A stretch of 64,000 bases of DNA from Gudongella sp964575895. Lineage in GTDB: Bacteria > Bacillota > Clostridia > Tissierellales > Tissierellaceae. This document shows positions 50,402 to 59,123 of this stretch, one piece after another. The stretch lies in assembly GCA_964575895.1 (NCBI GenBank), contig CAZNTE010000015.1:4897-68896 (forward strand), in the 5' to 3' direction. Every line of letters starts with the position of its first letter. Position 1 is the first letter of the stretch. The position numbers and the translations under genes were made by a program. Under the pieces are notes generated by a model that was given only the letters and a program-made list of their open reading frames with translations, had not been told where the DNA came from and did no database searches.

Positions 50402-51025
50402 ATGATTGATAGGGGACTTAAGATTATCAACTTAAGGATTCCAGTGGATAAGGATTATATGTATGGTGTTCTAACTAAACCCTCAAATTGCAAGGGTATA
50501 GTACTATTATGCATGGGTAGTAGGGTTAATAGACATAAGATCCACAATACATATCTTCAGAACAGTCTTGTTGAAAATGGATATGCTACTCTTTCCATGG
50601 ACCTTCTTACTCCCATTGAGGAGGAATCCTATGATAAGAGGTTTAGTTTAGACCTTAATACCAATAGGATGCTATTTGTAATCAGATGGATCAGGGACTA
50701 TGAGATAACTGAAAACCTACCTATTAGTGTAATGGGAATAGATAATGGGGCATTGATTTTCTTGGAAGCATCTCTAAAATCAGAGAATTTAATCGCAAAT
50801 CTAATCCTGAGAAATGAAGATATTCTTGATATAATTTCTGAGAAAGGGGCTATAAAATTACCTAAGACTCTAGTTGTTTTCATCTTGGAAAGAGAATCTG
50901 AAATAAATATAAAATTAGATAGTATTGATACTAAAATGATAAAGGCTGAATTTATCCCTGAAACCAATGTTTCTCTGGATGAAGACAGTAGCTTTACTGA
51001 CATTGTAATTGAGTTCTTAGGCTGA
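50402..51025 (+). CDS. Alpha/beta-hydrolase-like protein (degenerate, PRTase partner)
   Basis: 207 residues from ATG 50402, one base after the previous stop. Resembles the dienelactone-hydrolase-like half of PRTase-hydrolase pairs: 'GVLTKPSNCKGIVLLCMGS', 'HNTYLQNSLVENGYATLSMD', 'LPISVMGIDNGALIFLEASL'. The nucleophile elbow GxSxG reads GIDNG, with Asp instead of Ser or Cys, and no catalytic His is clear at the C-terminus, so hydrolase activity is doubtful. It is probably coupled in function to the PRTase gene. Confidence 0.65.
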   Translation: MIDRGLKIINLRIPVDKDYMYGVLTKPSNCKGIVLLCMGSRVNRHKIHNTYLQNSLVENGYATLSMDLLTPIEEESYDKRFSLDLNTNRMLFVIRWIRDYEITENLPISVMGIDNGALIFLEASLKSENLIANLILRNEDILDIISEKGAIKLPKTLVVFILERESEINIKLDSIDTKMIKAEFIPETNVSLDEDSSFTDIVIEFLG

Positions 51026-51038
51026 TTTCAAAGCTTTT

Positions 51039-51066
51039 ACCTCAGGGAAAACCTGAGGTATTTTTC
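51039..51066 (+). terminator. Terminator of the PRTase/hydrolase pair
   Basis: TACCTCAGG (51039-51047) and CCTGAGGTA (51052-51060) around GAAAA, then TTTTTC. Confidence 0.88.
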
Positions 51067-51199
51067 TACCTAAAAAAATACTTGTTTATGATTAATTTCG
51101 GGACTTACGAACTAAAATCTACTTTTTTGACAATATTTGTTTGCTTTGGGAAGAGGTCTATGATAATATATAATCGTTCAACAAACGAATGATTAAGAG

Positions 51200-51850
51200 G
51201 TGAGTGTTATAGAAGCTATAAAAGAGAATGGATTCTTTCTTCCTACATTAAAATACAAGGAGCTTATGCTTCTTGATTACATTGAAGAAAATCCAGATAC
51301 TACACAGAAAGAATTAGGAAAAGTTATTGGATCTGCAACATCTATGGTTAATACCTATTTAGATGAGTATGAATCCAATGGATATGTAAAGAGAGAGTAC
51401 ATTAGCTCTAAGACTGTTAGATACATAATTACCAATAAGGGTCAAATACGAAGAAATTTCTTAAATATTAGCTACCTTCAAGAACTTATTACATTACATA
51501 ATTTAGCCCAAAAGGGCATTGAGGATTTTTTAGAAGTTGTAGCTCAAAGAGGATTTAAGAACATCCTTCTTTATGGAGCTGGTGAGGTTGCCCAAATTAT
51601 ACTTTCAATATTAAGGGATAATACTGAGATTGGAATTAAGGTTGAGGCTCTTGTTGATGATAATTTAGAAAAAAGAGGAACAACAATTCAAGGGTATCCG
51701 GTGATATCCAAGATGGATATGGGGAAATATGATCATGATGGGATACTAATTTCCAGCTATGCTTATGAAAGTGCAATTTCTAGACAACTGGAAAATTTGG
51801 GATACTGTATGGATAGGGTAATTCATTTTTTCAGTGGTCAGAATGACTGA
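51200..51850 (+). CDS. Winged-helix regulator with Rossmann-like (PglD-N/CoA-binding-like) domain
   Basis: 216 residues; a GTG at 51200 is the only plausible in-frame start and lies within an AAGAGGTG site, so the start is uncertain. Residues ~15-90 form a winged HTH ('LLDYIEENPDTTQKELGKVI', 'SMVNTYLDEYESNGYVKREY'). Residues ~115-215 form a Rossmann-like domain ('NILLYGAGEVAQIILSIL', 'VEALVDDNLEKRGTTIQGYP', 'ILISSYAYE'), of the type found N-terminal in PglD-like and nucleotide-sugar-linked proteins. This combination occurs in regulators near polysaccharide loci; here it is followed by a broken pilin gene. Confidence 0.7.
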   Translation: MSVIEAIKENGFFLPTLKYKELMLLDYIEENPDTTQKELGKVIGSATSMVNTYLDEYESNGYVKREYISSKTVRYIITNKGQIRRNFLNISYLQELITLHNLAQKGIEDFLEVVAQRGFKNILLYGAGEVAQIILSILRDNTEIGIKVEALVDDNLEKRGTTIQGYPVISKMDMGKYDHDGILISSYAYESAISRQLENLGYCMDRVIHFFSGQND

Positions 51851-52481
51851 TGAAAATCATAAGCCTTTAAGAAAATATAATAAGGGATTTACTCTAATAG
51901 AATTAGTTCTTATTATTGCAATTATTGGGATTTTATCAACCCTAGCAGTACTTAATTATGGTAAAATAAGAGATAAGGTTAGCAAGATAGTTTGTGACAT
52001 AAATTTTAGTATAATTAATAGAGAATACACTGCTTTTCTTGCTAAAGCTGATATTGATATGTCTCTTGGGGATTCTTAAGCAATTTTTGTTTCTGATAAT
52101 AGTGTTAGATTAGAAGCACTATGCCCATCAGAGGGTGTTGCTTATTATACTAACATGGAATTTAACTGTAGTTTTCATGATAATCATGGTGAAGTTGACT
52201 ATATTGATGAAGATTTAAATGAATCTAATTCAGATGAGAATACTTCTGGGAATGAAGTTAATGAAGATGTTGATGATCCTTCTGAAAACCAGGATAATGA
52301 CCAGGAAGATCCAGTAAATGATGAAACTGAAATACCACAAGAACCTATTGATACTCCAGAAGAGAACAATAATGATGATTCATATTTTTTCGATGATGAT
52401 CCTCCAGAAGATGCTGATGATGAAGATATAGATATTCCACCATATGGTGATGAACCTGATCCAGGAGAAGGGGATGGATAA
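51843..52481 (+). pseudogene. Type IV pilin-like gene interrupted by an in-frame TAA
   Basis: The ATG at 51843 overlaps the previous gene by 8 bases. A type III leader 'KYNKGFTLIELVLIIAIIGI' holds the prepilin peptidase site G|FTLIE. The frame stops at TAA 52077-52079, but the same frame continues with 'VSDNSVRLEALCPSEGVAYY' and 'MEFNCSFHDN', the Cys-pair C-terminal pattern of clostridial pilins, then a ~95-residue Asp/Glu/Pro-rich tail to 52481. A single substitution therefore separates the helix from the body. No other pilus gene is visible, so a lone decayed minor pilin is likely. Confidence 0.7.
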
Positions 52482-52704
52482 GTTCCCTATTTATAATGAT
52501 TGGATGTATAAATCGACATGCGTTGGCTGAAAGAACCGAGACCACAAGATGTAGAATGAGAGTTGTTAAGAATTAAATTTGTTATGCAAGGTATGGTTCT
52601 ATTTCTTAGCCCATGATAATTGCTAAAGTTATACAAAATTGATCACTAAGTAGAATATTATGAGGCAAGGATTATCAATAAATTTGAATTTTGGAGATTA
52701 GTCA

Positions 52705-53337
52705 ATGGATAATGATAAGCATGAAATAACGGGTTATAATAATTTTAAATTCATTAGATATGACAATAAATTCTGGTTTTCGCAAAAGACTATATCAGAG
52801 ATATTGGGAGTAAAATCTCATACAATAAACTGGCATATAAAAGAGATTGAAAGAGTTAACACTAATTTTAAAGATTTGGAGTTTAGAATCACGCAGATTG
52901 AAGGCAGTAGAGAAATAAGTCGTAATATTAAACACTATCCATTAGAAACATTGTTTGACATATCTATGAGGTGTAATAATCTTGGGAATTTTAACGATAT
53001 GATAAAACATCTAAGCAAAAAATATGATGTAAATTTAGATTTCCAAGTAAGGCCAATAAAGGAAAAAAACTTTAAAGAGATGCTTGAGAAAGCCTTACAT
53101 GGTATAGTAAGTTTTGAATATCAATTTAGAATTGATGGTTATATAATTGATTTTTATTTTCCAGAAATTGATTTATGCGTTGAATATGATGAACATTATC
53201 ATAAATATCAGTTAAACAAAGATGAATTGAGGGAAGAGAAAATTAAAAAACATCTAGAATGTGATTTTTTGCGAGTAAATGAGGGTGAGGAATTAGAAGG
53301 ATTCAATAAGATAATTAGAGTAATACTAGAAAAATAG
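52705..53337 (+). CDS. RhuM-like HTH protein fused to a DUF559-type nuclease domain
   Basis: 210 residues, ATG after TTTGGAGATTAG. Residues ~12-55 look like the N-terminal DNA-binding part of RhuM/virulence-RhuM or phage KilA/Bro-like proteins ('DNKFWFSQKTISEILGVKSH'). Residues ~125-208 match the DUF559/Vsr-like PD-(D/E)xK fold: E138, D149 ('YIIDFYFP'), E160 ('CVEYDEHYH') and 'ECDFLRVNEGEE'. This is probably a DNA-binding nuclease of a mobile or defence element. It stands alone, is AT-rich, and lies in a run of damaged accessory genes. Not a family member I know with a proven function. Confidence 0.65.
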   Translation: MDNDKHEITGYNNFKFIRYDNKFWFSQKTISEILGVKSHTINWHIKEIERVNTNFKDLEFRITQIEGSREISRNIKHYPLETLFDISMRCNNLGNFNDMIKHLSKKYDVNLDFQVRPIKEKNFKEMLEKALHGIVSFEYQFRIDGYIIDFYFPEIDLCVEYDEHYHKYQLNKDELREEKIKKHLECDFLRVNEGEELEGFNKIIRVILEK

Positions 53338-53445
53338 CTTTTTAAAAGTACTTAATTATTGAGAAAATTAATAAGGATGAAATGAACACTAAGACATAGA
53401 AATGCCCGAGAGAGCATAGATAAACACCCAGAAAGGAGGCGTCAA

Positions 53446-54492
53446 ATGAGCTTGCAAAAATCGATACAAGATGGCGAAGGTAAGACAATAGAGTTTAAGG
53501 CCGAGTTGCCAAACAGTAATACTTTAGCAAAGACAATCATTGCGTTTTCCAATACTGGTGGTGGCAAGCTCATTATCGGAGTTAACGACCAAGGTAAGAT
53601 CATTGGACTTGCTCCAGAAGAAAATATTTTCGAACTCAAGGATAAAGTGGCTTCAATCATTTATGAAACATGCTATCCAACCGTTCTTCCTGATATTTAC
53701 ACGACAACGATTGATGATCAGTTATTGCTGATTATTGAAGTATACAGAGGAAACCTATTACCATATTATCTAAAAAACAAAGGCAAGAATGAAGGTGTCT
53801 ACATTAGAGTTGGGGCAACAAATCGCAAGGCTAGTCATGAAAACATTCTTGAGCTTGAAAGACAGCGAATGAATATTAGTTTTGATCAGGAAGCCAATAG
53901 AGAAGTTGCGCTTGATTCTTTAGATATTTCTATATTAGAAGCAAGATTTGCCCATACGGGGAAAGTGTTAGACCAATCAGTTATGAAAAATCTAAAGTTG
54001 GTTATTGAAGATAATAATACAATCTATCCATCCAATGGATTATTGATTCTGCTGGGGAAATTTGAACATGTCAGGATGAAATGCAGCAGGTTCAAAGGAA
54101 CCTCTATGGATGTTTTCTTGGACCGAAAAGAGTATGATGACAACTTGTTCTCACAGCTTGAGAATGCTGAGAATTTCATAAAGAATTACATCAAACTGAG
54201 TGGTGAGATTAAAGGTTTGCAGCGAAACGATCAATATGAAATTCTACTCGAAGCCATTAGGGAGAGCCTTGTCAATGCAGTTGTTCATAGGGATTATTCA
54301 AATGATGGCAGGGATATCAAGGTTGGCATTTATGATGACATCGTCAATATAGTTTCACCTGGTTGGTTTCCGAGTACTATAACTCAAGAGGATATTCTAG
54401 AGGGACGGTCTGAGATTCGCAACAGAGTAATCGCAAGAGTTTTCAAGGAACTGAACTATATTGAACAGTGGGGCAGTTGTCGACCTCAATAA
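53446..54492 (+). CDS. AlbA_2/Schlafen-type ATP-binding transcriptional regulator, C-terminally truncated
   Basis: 348 residues, ATG after AAAGGAGGCG. N-terminal AlbA_2 domain ('EGKTIEFKAELPNSNTLAKT', 'FSNTGGGKLIIGVNDQGKI'), middle 'YIRVGATNRKAS', and the HATPase-like C-terminal domain ('EAIRESLVNAVVHRDYSN', 'VGIYDDIVNIVSPG'). Homologues continue about 100 residues beyond 'ELNYIEQWGSG' with a winged helix. Here the frame reads 'EQWGSCRPQ' and stops, and no continuation is seen in other frames, so the tail was lost. Codon use is more GC-rich than its neighbours, a sign of transfer. An insertion-sequence gene lies 380 bases downstream. Confidence 0.8.
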   Translation: MSLQKSIQDGEGKTIEFKAELPNSNTLAKTIIAFSNTGGGKLIIGVNDQGKIIGLAPEENIFELKDKVASIIYETCYPTVLPDIYTTTIDDQLLLIIEVYRGNLLPYYLKNKGKNEGVYIRVGATNRKASHENILELERQRMNISFDQEANREVALDSLDISILEARFAHTGKVLDQSVMKNLKLVIEDNNTIYPSNGLLILLGKFEHVRMKCSRFKGTSMDVFLDRKEYDDNLFSQLENAENFIKNYIKLSGEIKGLQRNDQYEILLEAIRESLVNAVVHRDYSNDGRDIKVGIYDDIVNIVSPGWFPSTITQEDILEGRSEIRNRVIARVFKELNYIEQWGSCRPQ

Positions 54493-54868
54493 TTAAAGTT
54501 TAACTCAAGGATGATTAATAATTAATCATATTAGGCCAGTTGATCTTCATTAAATTATATTTTTATGCTCAAAGTTAATACATGTTGCATTGACTTACCC
54601 AGTGTACTTAAGGACCAAATAAATTTATAAATAAAAACCAACATACAAAATACCCCTATTAGTTGGATAGAGGGAATTGATTAAAAGGTAAAAATCCTAA
54701 TGAAACTAATCTGATTATCAATGTAACAAGTCTACTGTTATATTTGAAATAAAAACTGTTACATTCGATTCAGCTTTTTATAGCTGCTTAAAACAATTAC
54801 ACCTAGGAAAGATATTATTATCGATATTTGAATAATATAACTCTAAAGGTGTAAACATTTGGGTTCAA
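54493..54868. other. Gene-free stretch between the truncated AlbA-type gene and the transposase
   Basis: No ORF. Contains a perfect 19-base palindrome ATGATTAAT-A-ATTAATCAT at 54511-54529 and AT-rich sequence. The left end of the insertion sequence should be in here, but no inverted repeat matching the right side could be found by eye. Confidence 0.45.
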
Positions 54869-55975
54869 CTAAGCAATCTTTTTATATGTAGTATACATAC
54901 CACCAAGTATTTTTGTTGGGATCAGTTTAGTCTTGGTAATATGTGTTACTGGATATATAGGTGAAGGAACAGGAGTTGTAGAGCCTATTCCTTGATGGCA
55001 TCTATCGTGATTATAATAAGAAATGTACTCTTTAAGAAGTCTATATAGATGCTTCTCGTTAAGTGGAATTATATGATCAGTAAGTTCTCTTCTAAGAGTA
55101 CCTATTGCTCTTTCAGCAATGCCATTTTGCCAGGGAGACCTATAGGAGGTTTTTTTAGATTTAATATTAGAAGAAGCTAAAAAGCTTTGAAAATCCTCTG
55201 ATACAAATACTGCATCATTATCATGAATTAAGTACTTTGGACAATTATCAAAAGGGGTAGCCTCCCTTATTTGTTGCTTAACCCATTCAGTATGGGGATT
55301 TGTTGTTATCCCAAAATGCTCAATTTTTCTATTTTGATGATTAATGATAATAAGGATATATATAAGCTTAAAATTTAATAAAGGGACGACAAAAAAATCC
55401 ATAGCCCAAATATCCTTATGATTGTTTAAAAAAGTCTTCCAAGCTTGAATTTGCTTCTGAGAGGAAGGTTTCTTAGGGGGAGGATCAGCAATTGGATCTA
55501 AATATTTTCTTAGAGTATTGGCACAAGGAACTCCAGATATAAACATATTAAGGAGCATCTCCCTTAGCTTTTCTAATGAAATATTTGGATTATCCCTAAG
55601 TATGTTGTCTATTGCTCTTAATATATCCTTAGGAATAGGGGGTCTACCAGGATGATGTGATTTCTTCCACCAATATCTTCTAAAGGCAGTTCTTTGCCAA
55701 CCGATTACAGTTTTAGGAGTAACTTGACCCTTTAATTTTTTCCAATGAGGATGCAAGAAGGACACAATAACCCATAGTTGTTGATAGACAATAGTAGTCC
55801 GTGGTTTTGGAATTTTCTCCTTAGTAAGTTTCATTTCCAGTAATTCTACCTGATTTCTAAGGGTGGCATTTTCTAAAATAAGTAGAGATTTTGGCTTAAG
55901 GCTATCCTTAATAATAGAAAATAATATTTTAAGCCAATCAATCAGGTAGATCTTTAGCTGCTTTAGAAGATACAT
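54869..55975 (-). CDS. Integrase-core (DDE) transposase of an insertion sequence
   Basis: 368 residues, start after GAGGTGA. Residues ~55-150 form an HTH region ('TPKTVIGWQRTAFRRYW', 'ISLEKLREMLLNMFISGVPC'). The RNase-H core holds the acidic triad in 'IWAMDFFVVPLL' (first D), 'YLIHDNDAVFVSEDF' (second D) and 'SPWQNGIAERAIGTLRRE' (E), followed by 'YISYYNHDRCHQGI'. This is the rve-type integrase fold shared by IS3/IS481-like elements. It is a single full ORF with no frameshift, so probably active. Terminal repeats and target duplication were not found by eye. Confidence 0.9.
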   Translation of the reverse strand: MYLLKQLKIYLIDWLKILFSIIKDSLKPKSLLILENATLRNQVELLEMKLTKEKIPKPRTTIVYQQLWVIVSFLHPHWKKLKGQVTPKTVIGWQRTAFRRYWWKKSHHPGRPPIPKDILRAIDNILRDNPNISLEKLREMLLNMFISGVPCANTLRKYLDPIADPPPKKPSSQKQIQAWKTFLNNHKDIWAMDFFVVPLLNFKLIYILIIINHQNRKIEHFGITTNPHTEWVKQQIREATPFDNCPKYLIHDNDAVFVSEDFQSFLASSNIKSKKTSYRSPWQNGIAERAIGTLRRELTDHIIPLNEKHLYRLLKEYISYYNHDRCHQGIGSTTPVPSPIYPVTHITKTKLIPTKILGGMYTTYKKIA

Positions 55976-56099
55976 AAAATCACCTCATTTTGAATTATGG
56001 TATATATTATATAGGATTTACTTTTTTTTACAAGTAATTGTCAGAAATATCTTAAAATTACGCAAGCTGGCCAAACTAGAGTAAGTTGGAGGAATGATT

Positions 56100-56702
56100 A
56101 TGAATGAACTATTGATAGATTATATATTGTCATTAACAAATCTATTGGGAATAGTACCATTTGACTTGGTCTTACATACATACAATGACCAGAATAAAAA
56201 AGACATGGATACTAAAAATTTCAACAATATAATTGAAGATAAATCCAATTATATTGTTAGTAAGGGGATAACTTTTAAGAGTAATGAATTCATATCCTCA
56301 GAGATTATTCTTCTTAATAAGTATGATTATATTAAGTCAAATAGAAGGGAAATTCCAGCCTATATTCCCAACCGTTTTAATTTACTAAGGTACAGAAACA
56401 AGGAATATTTTGAAAAGGGAAAGGAATATATATCCTTATATAAATACTTAAAGAAGCACTTAAATCATGGAGGGCTTGCAGAAGAAGTTGCTAATAAGAT
56501 AGGCATATATTGTATGTCCATAAGAGGGACCAGTAATATCGGATTCATATTCTCACAATATAGACTGGAATTTGATGAAAAGAGTAGGCTAGAAATACAG
56601 GAATTAATAGATGAATTAGGAAGAAACTCCAGGAGATGGGAGTTAAATGGATTTACAGAAAATGAGTTAAAAGAAGGGGATAACCAAGAGAAGAGACCTT
56701 AA
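56100..56702 (+). CDS. Hypothetical protein of unknown family
   Basis: 200 residues. The ATG at 56100 is 7 bases from GGAGG (56088-56092); the ATG at 56094 is too close to it. No transmembrane segment. The start 'LIDYILSLTNLLGIVPFDLVLHTYNDQN' region (about residues 4-31) resembles the opening of Firmicutes proteins that carry SEC-C-type metal domains, but no such Cys motif occurs here. The remainder is rich in Lys, Glu, Asn and Ile with 'KEYISLYKYLKKHLNHGGLA'. Function cannot be assigned. It stands alone between the insertion sequence and the phn genes. Confidence 0.6.
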   Translation: MNELLIDYILSLTNLLGIVPFDLVLHTYNDQNKKDMDTKNFNNIIEDKSNYIVSKGITFKSNEFISSEIILLNKYDYIKSNRREIPAYIPNRFNLLRYRNKEYFEKGKEYISLYKYLKKHLNHGGLAEEVANKIGIYCMSIRGTSNIGFIFSQYRLEFDEKSRLEIQELIDELGRNSRRWELNGFTENELKEGDNQEKRP

Positions 56703-56769
56703 TATGAGGGATAAGGTACTTGGATTTAGATATTTTTTCATATTAAATTGAGAACTTTTAGATAAATAT

Positions 56770-56820
56770 AATGCACCCAAATATTATCCTATGGACTAAT
56801 ATTTGGGTGCATTGTATTTT
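56770..56820. terminator. Bidirectional terminator between the hypothetical gene and phnE
   Basis: Perfect 17-bp arms: AATGCACCCAAATATTA (56770-56786) and TAATATTTGGGTGCATT (56797-56813), with GTATTTT on the + side. Confidence 0.85.
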
Positions 56821-56830
56821 CTGATTTACA

Positions 56831-58387
56831 TTAAGTTACTTTCTTTCTAAGATAATTAGATATCCTATCAACTAAAATGATCATAATTGATACTCCAAGT
56901 AATAGTAGTCCTACTCTTTCCCAATTTCTCCAATTTATGTTCATGGATATTATGGTACCAATTCCACCAGCTCCAATTATACCTAGTATGGTTGAGTTCC
57001 TAATATTAGATTCCATACGATATAAGAGTAGACTTATGAAATTGCCAAAGGTTTGAGGGAAGATACCATGCCTATAGGATTCAAATTTGCTTGCACCAGT
57101 AACTAGGATACTTTCTCCTATGGATTTTGGGACACTTTCTAATACTTCGCTGTACATTTTTGTCAAAACACCTGTAGTATATATACTTAGAGCTAGGGCA
57201 CCTGCCAGGGGACCTGGACCAACCCCTCTAAAGAATATTATAGCTACAATTATTGGAGGGAAGGTTCTAAGAATATTGATAAAAATCTTTAGTATAATTG
57301 CTATCTTCCTATTGGGGGATACATTATAGGCTGCAAAATATGAAAGTATGAGAGCAAAGAAACCTCCAGAAAAAGTTGCAAATAGAGCAATGAAAAAACT
57401 TTCTCCAATTCCTACTAATAGTTTTGGATAGTAGGAAAGTTCAGGATTTATCATTCTAGAGATAATCTTCTTTCCTTGCTCCAAACCCAGAGATAATCTT
57501 TCCAAGCTGATATTTAAACTACTAATAATCAAGTATGAAATCATAATAAAAAGAATTGGAATTAGGATAGACTTATATATCTTATAGCTTCTGTACTTTT
57601 TTATACTTTTAAATTTTGAGCTCCTCTTATCCAGATAGCTTCTAACTAAAAGGCTGATCATATCAATGGCAAGAATTGTGAAGAACAATACCAGTATTAG
57701 TGTTGCTAGGTTATCATACCTTAAGTGGTTTAAGTCCCTCCACATAATTTGTCCTATTCCTCCAGCACCTACAAGACCTAAGATGGTAGCACTTCTAATA
57801 TTGGTTTCAAAGACTAGGAAGAAGACGGATACAGCCATACCAAGCATGCTTGGAAGGACACAATATCTTAAGACTTCTATAGAAGTAGCACCCACTGAAC
57901 GAGTTGAATTTAATTGGTTATCATTAATGGATTCTATGTACTCACGAAATAATTTCAAGGACATTAGAAAGGCAATAATAGTAAGGGCAATAATACCAGA
58001 AAACTTACCTATACTAAATACACTAACTAAAATAGCAGCCCAAATTAAACTTGGAATGGTCCTAAAAAAAGCAAATATTGTATTTAATAGTTTGCTTAAG
58101 TATAGATTGGGGCTAATATTTTCAGCAGTTAATAGAGCAAAGGGAATAGCCATGGTTACCCCTGCCAAAGATGAAAGTATGGCAATTTCAATGGTTTCAT
58201 ATATTTTTTCAAAAACTTCGCTCCCATATGAAAAATTGGGATTAAGCATTCTAAGAAACAAGTTCATCATGCTGGGGATTCCCTTAAAGATCCTCACTAT
58301 ATCAAAGTCAACCTTATAGGAGATAAAGATGATTCCAATAAGAGAAATTAGTATAGTAAGTATCCTCTTTCTCAACTTTCTATTCAT
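56831..58387 (-). CDS. phnE: Phosphonate-type ABC transporter permease, double-length PhnE
   Basis: 518 residues from the third in-frame ATG (58387), which has AAAGG 5-6 bases before it and overlaps phnC by 8 bases. Two PhnE units are fused in tandem (about 1-255 and 270-518): each ends with the EAA-type loop and the PhnE signature, 'ATILGLVGAGGIGQIMW' in the first and 'STILGIIGAGGIGTIIS' in the second, plus 'LRTFPPIIVAIIFFRGVGPG'. Each half has about six helices, so one chain can replace the usual PhnE dimer. No phosphonate-degrading gene is nearby; phosphite or another phosphorus compound is possible. Confidence 0.9.
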   Translation of the reverse strand: MNRKLRKRILTILISLIGIIFISYKVDFDIVRIFKGIPSMMNLFLRMLNPNFSYGSEVFEKIYETIEIAILSSLAGVTMAIPFALLTAENISPNLYLSKLLNTIFAFFRTIPSLIWAAILVSVFSIGKFSGIIALTIIAFLMSLKLFREYIESINDNQLNSTRSVGATSIEVLRYCVLPSMLGMAVSVFFLVFETNIRSATILGLVGAGGIGQIMWRDLNHLRYDNLATLILVLFFTILAIDMISLLVRSYLDKRSSKFKSIKKYRSYKIYKSILIPILFIMISYLIISSLNISLERLSLGLEQGKKIISRMINPELSYYPKLLVGIGESFFIALFATFSGGFFALILSYFAAYNVSPNRKIAIILKIFINILRTFPPIIVAIIFFRGVGPGPLAGALALSIYTTGVLTKMYSEVLESVPKSIGESILVTGASKFESYRHGIFPQTFGNFISLLLYRMESNIRNSTILGIIGAGGIGTIISMNINWRNWERVGLLLLGVSIMIILVDRISNYLRKKVT

Positions 58388-59120
58388 ATATTCCTTTAAG
58401 GACATCATCTTTTAAATCACCTGGTCTTCCATCAAAAACTATATTTCCATTTTTAAGAGCAACTATTCTAGAACAGTATTTCTTAGCTAGGTTTACATCA
58501 TGTAGATTAATCAAGATAGTAATCTTCTTCTTTTCATTTGCTCTTTTAAAGTACTCCATAATCAACTGAGAAGAAGCCATATCAAGGCTGGCAACAGGTT
58601 CATCAGCTAGAATTATCTTAGGCCTTTGACATAAGGTCTTTGCAATGGCAACCCTTTGTTTTTGACCACCACTTAACTGATCAGCCCTATCATATACCTT
58701 TTCATCCAAGCCTACATAGTTAAGGGCGTTTGTTGCTCTTTCATAATCATCCTTGCTGAATATCCTAAATAAAGACTCTAAGGAAGACTTGTAAGCAAGT
58801 CTTCCTATAAGAACATTATCAACAACTGTAGATCTGTCTATTAAATTGTAATCCTGGAAGATAAACCCTATTTCCTTACGGATTTCTCTAAGTCCCTTGT
58901 TGTCCAAGTCCATAATATTTACATCATCAATATAGATCTTGCCTTCTGTAGGCCTGACCAGTAGATTTATGCACTTAATCAAGGTGGACTTTCCACTGCC
59001 ACTGGATCCAATAATACCAACAAATTCTCCATCTTCAACATTTAGGTTGATATTTTCCAGGGCTAAGACCTTTTTGTCATAGACAACCTTTAAACCTTCA
59101 ATTTTAAGCATGGGATTCAA
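58380..59120 (-). CDS. phnC: Phosphonate-type ABC transporter ATP-binding protein
   Basis: 246 residues. Walker A 'GSSGSGKSTLIKCIN', PhnC-type insert 'IGFIFQDYNLIDRSTVVDNV' and 'GRLAYKSSLESLFRIFSKDD', signature 'QLSGGQKQRVAIAKTL', Walker B 'IILADEPVASLD', and 'LHDVNLAKKYCSRIVALKNG'. The 'LGR...S..SLF..F...D' segment is specific to PhnC. It lies 3 bases after phnD and overlaps phnE. Confidence 0.94.
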   Translation of the reverse strand: MNPMLKIEGLKVVYDKKVLALENINLNVEDGEFVGIIGSSGSGKSTLIKCINLLVRPTEGKIYIDDVNIMDLDNKGLREIRKEIGFIFQDYNLIDRSTVVDNVLIGRLAYKSSLESLFRIFSKDDYERATNALNYVGLDEKVYDRADQLSGGQKQRVAIAKTLCQRPKIILADEPVASLDMASSQLIMEYFKRANEKKKITILINLHDVNLAKKYCSRIVALKNGNIVFDGRPGDLKDDVLKGIYE

Positions 59121-59123
59121 CTC

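Noticed and set aside
44970..52079. Reassignment of TAA as a sense codon, given two in-frame TAA codons in accessory genes
   Set aside because: Many intact genes here end in TAA at the expected family length (for example those ending at 4941, 7024 and 15255), so TAA is a normal stop.
54820..56090. Terminal inverted repeats of the insertion sequence
   Set aside because: Short shared strings such as GATATTT occur near both sides, but no convincing pair of repeats or target duplication could be aligned by eye.
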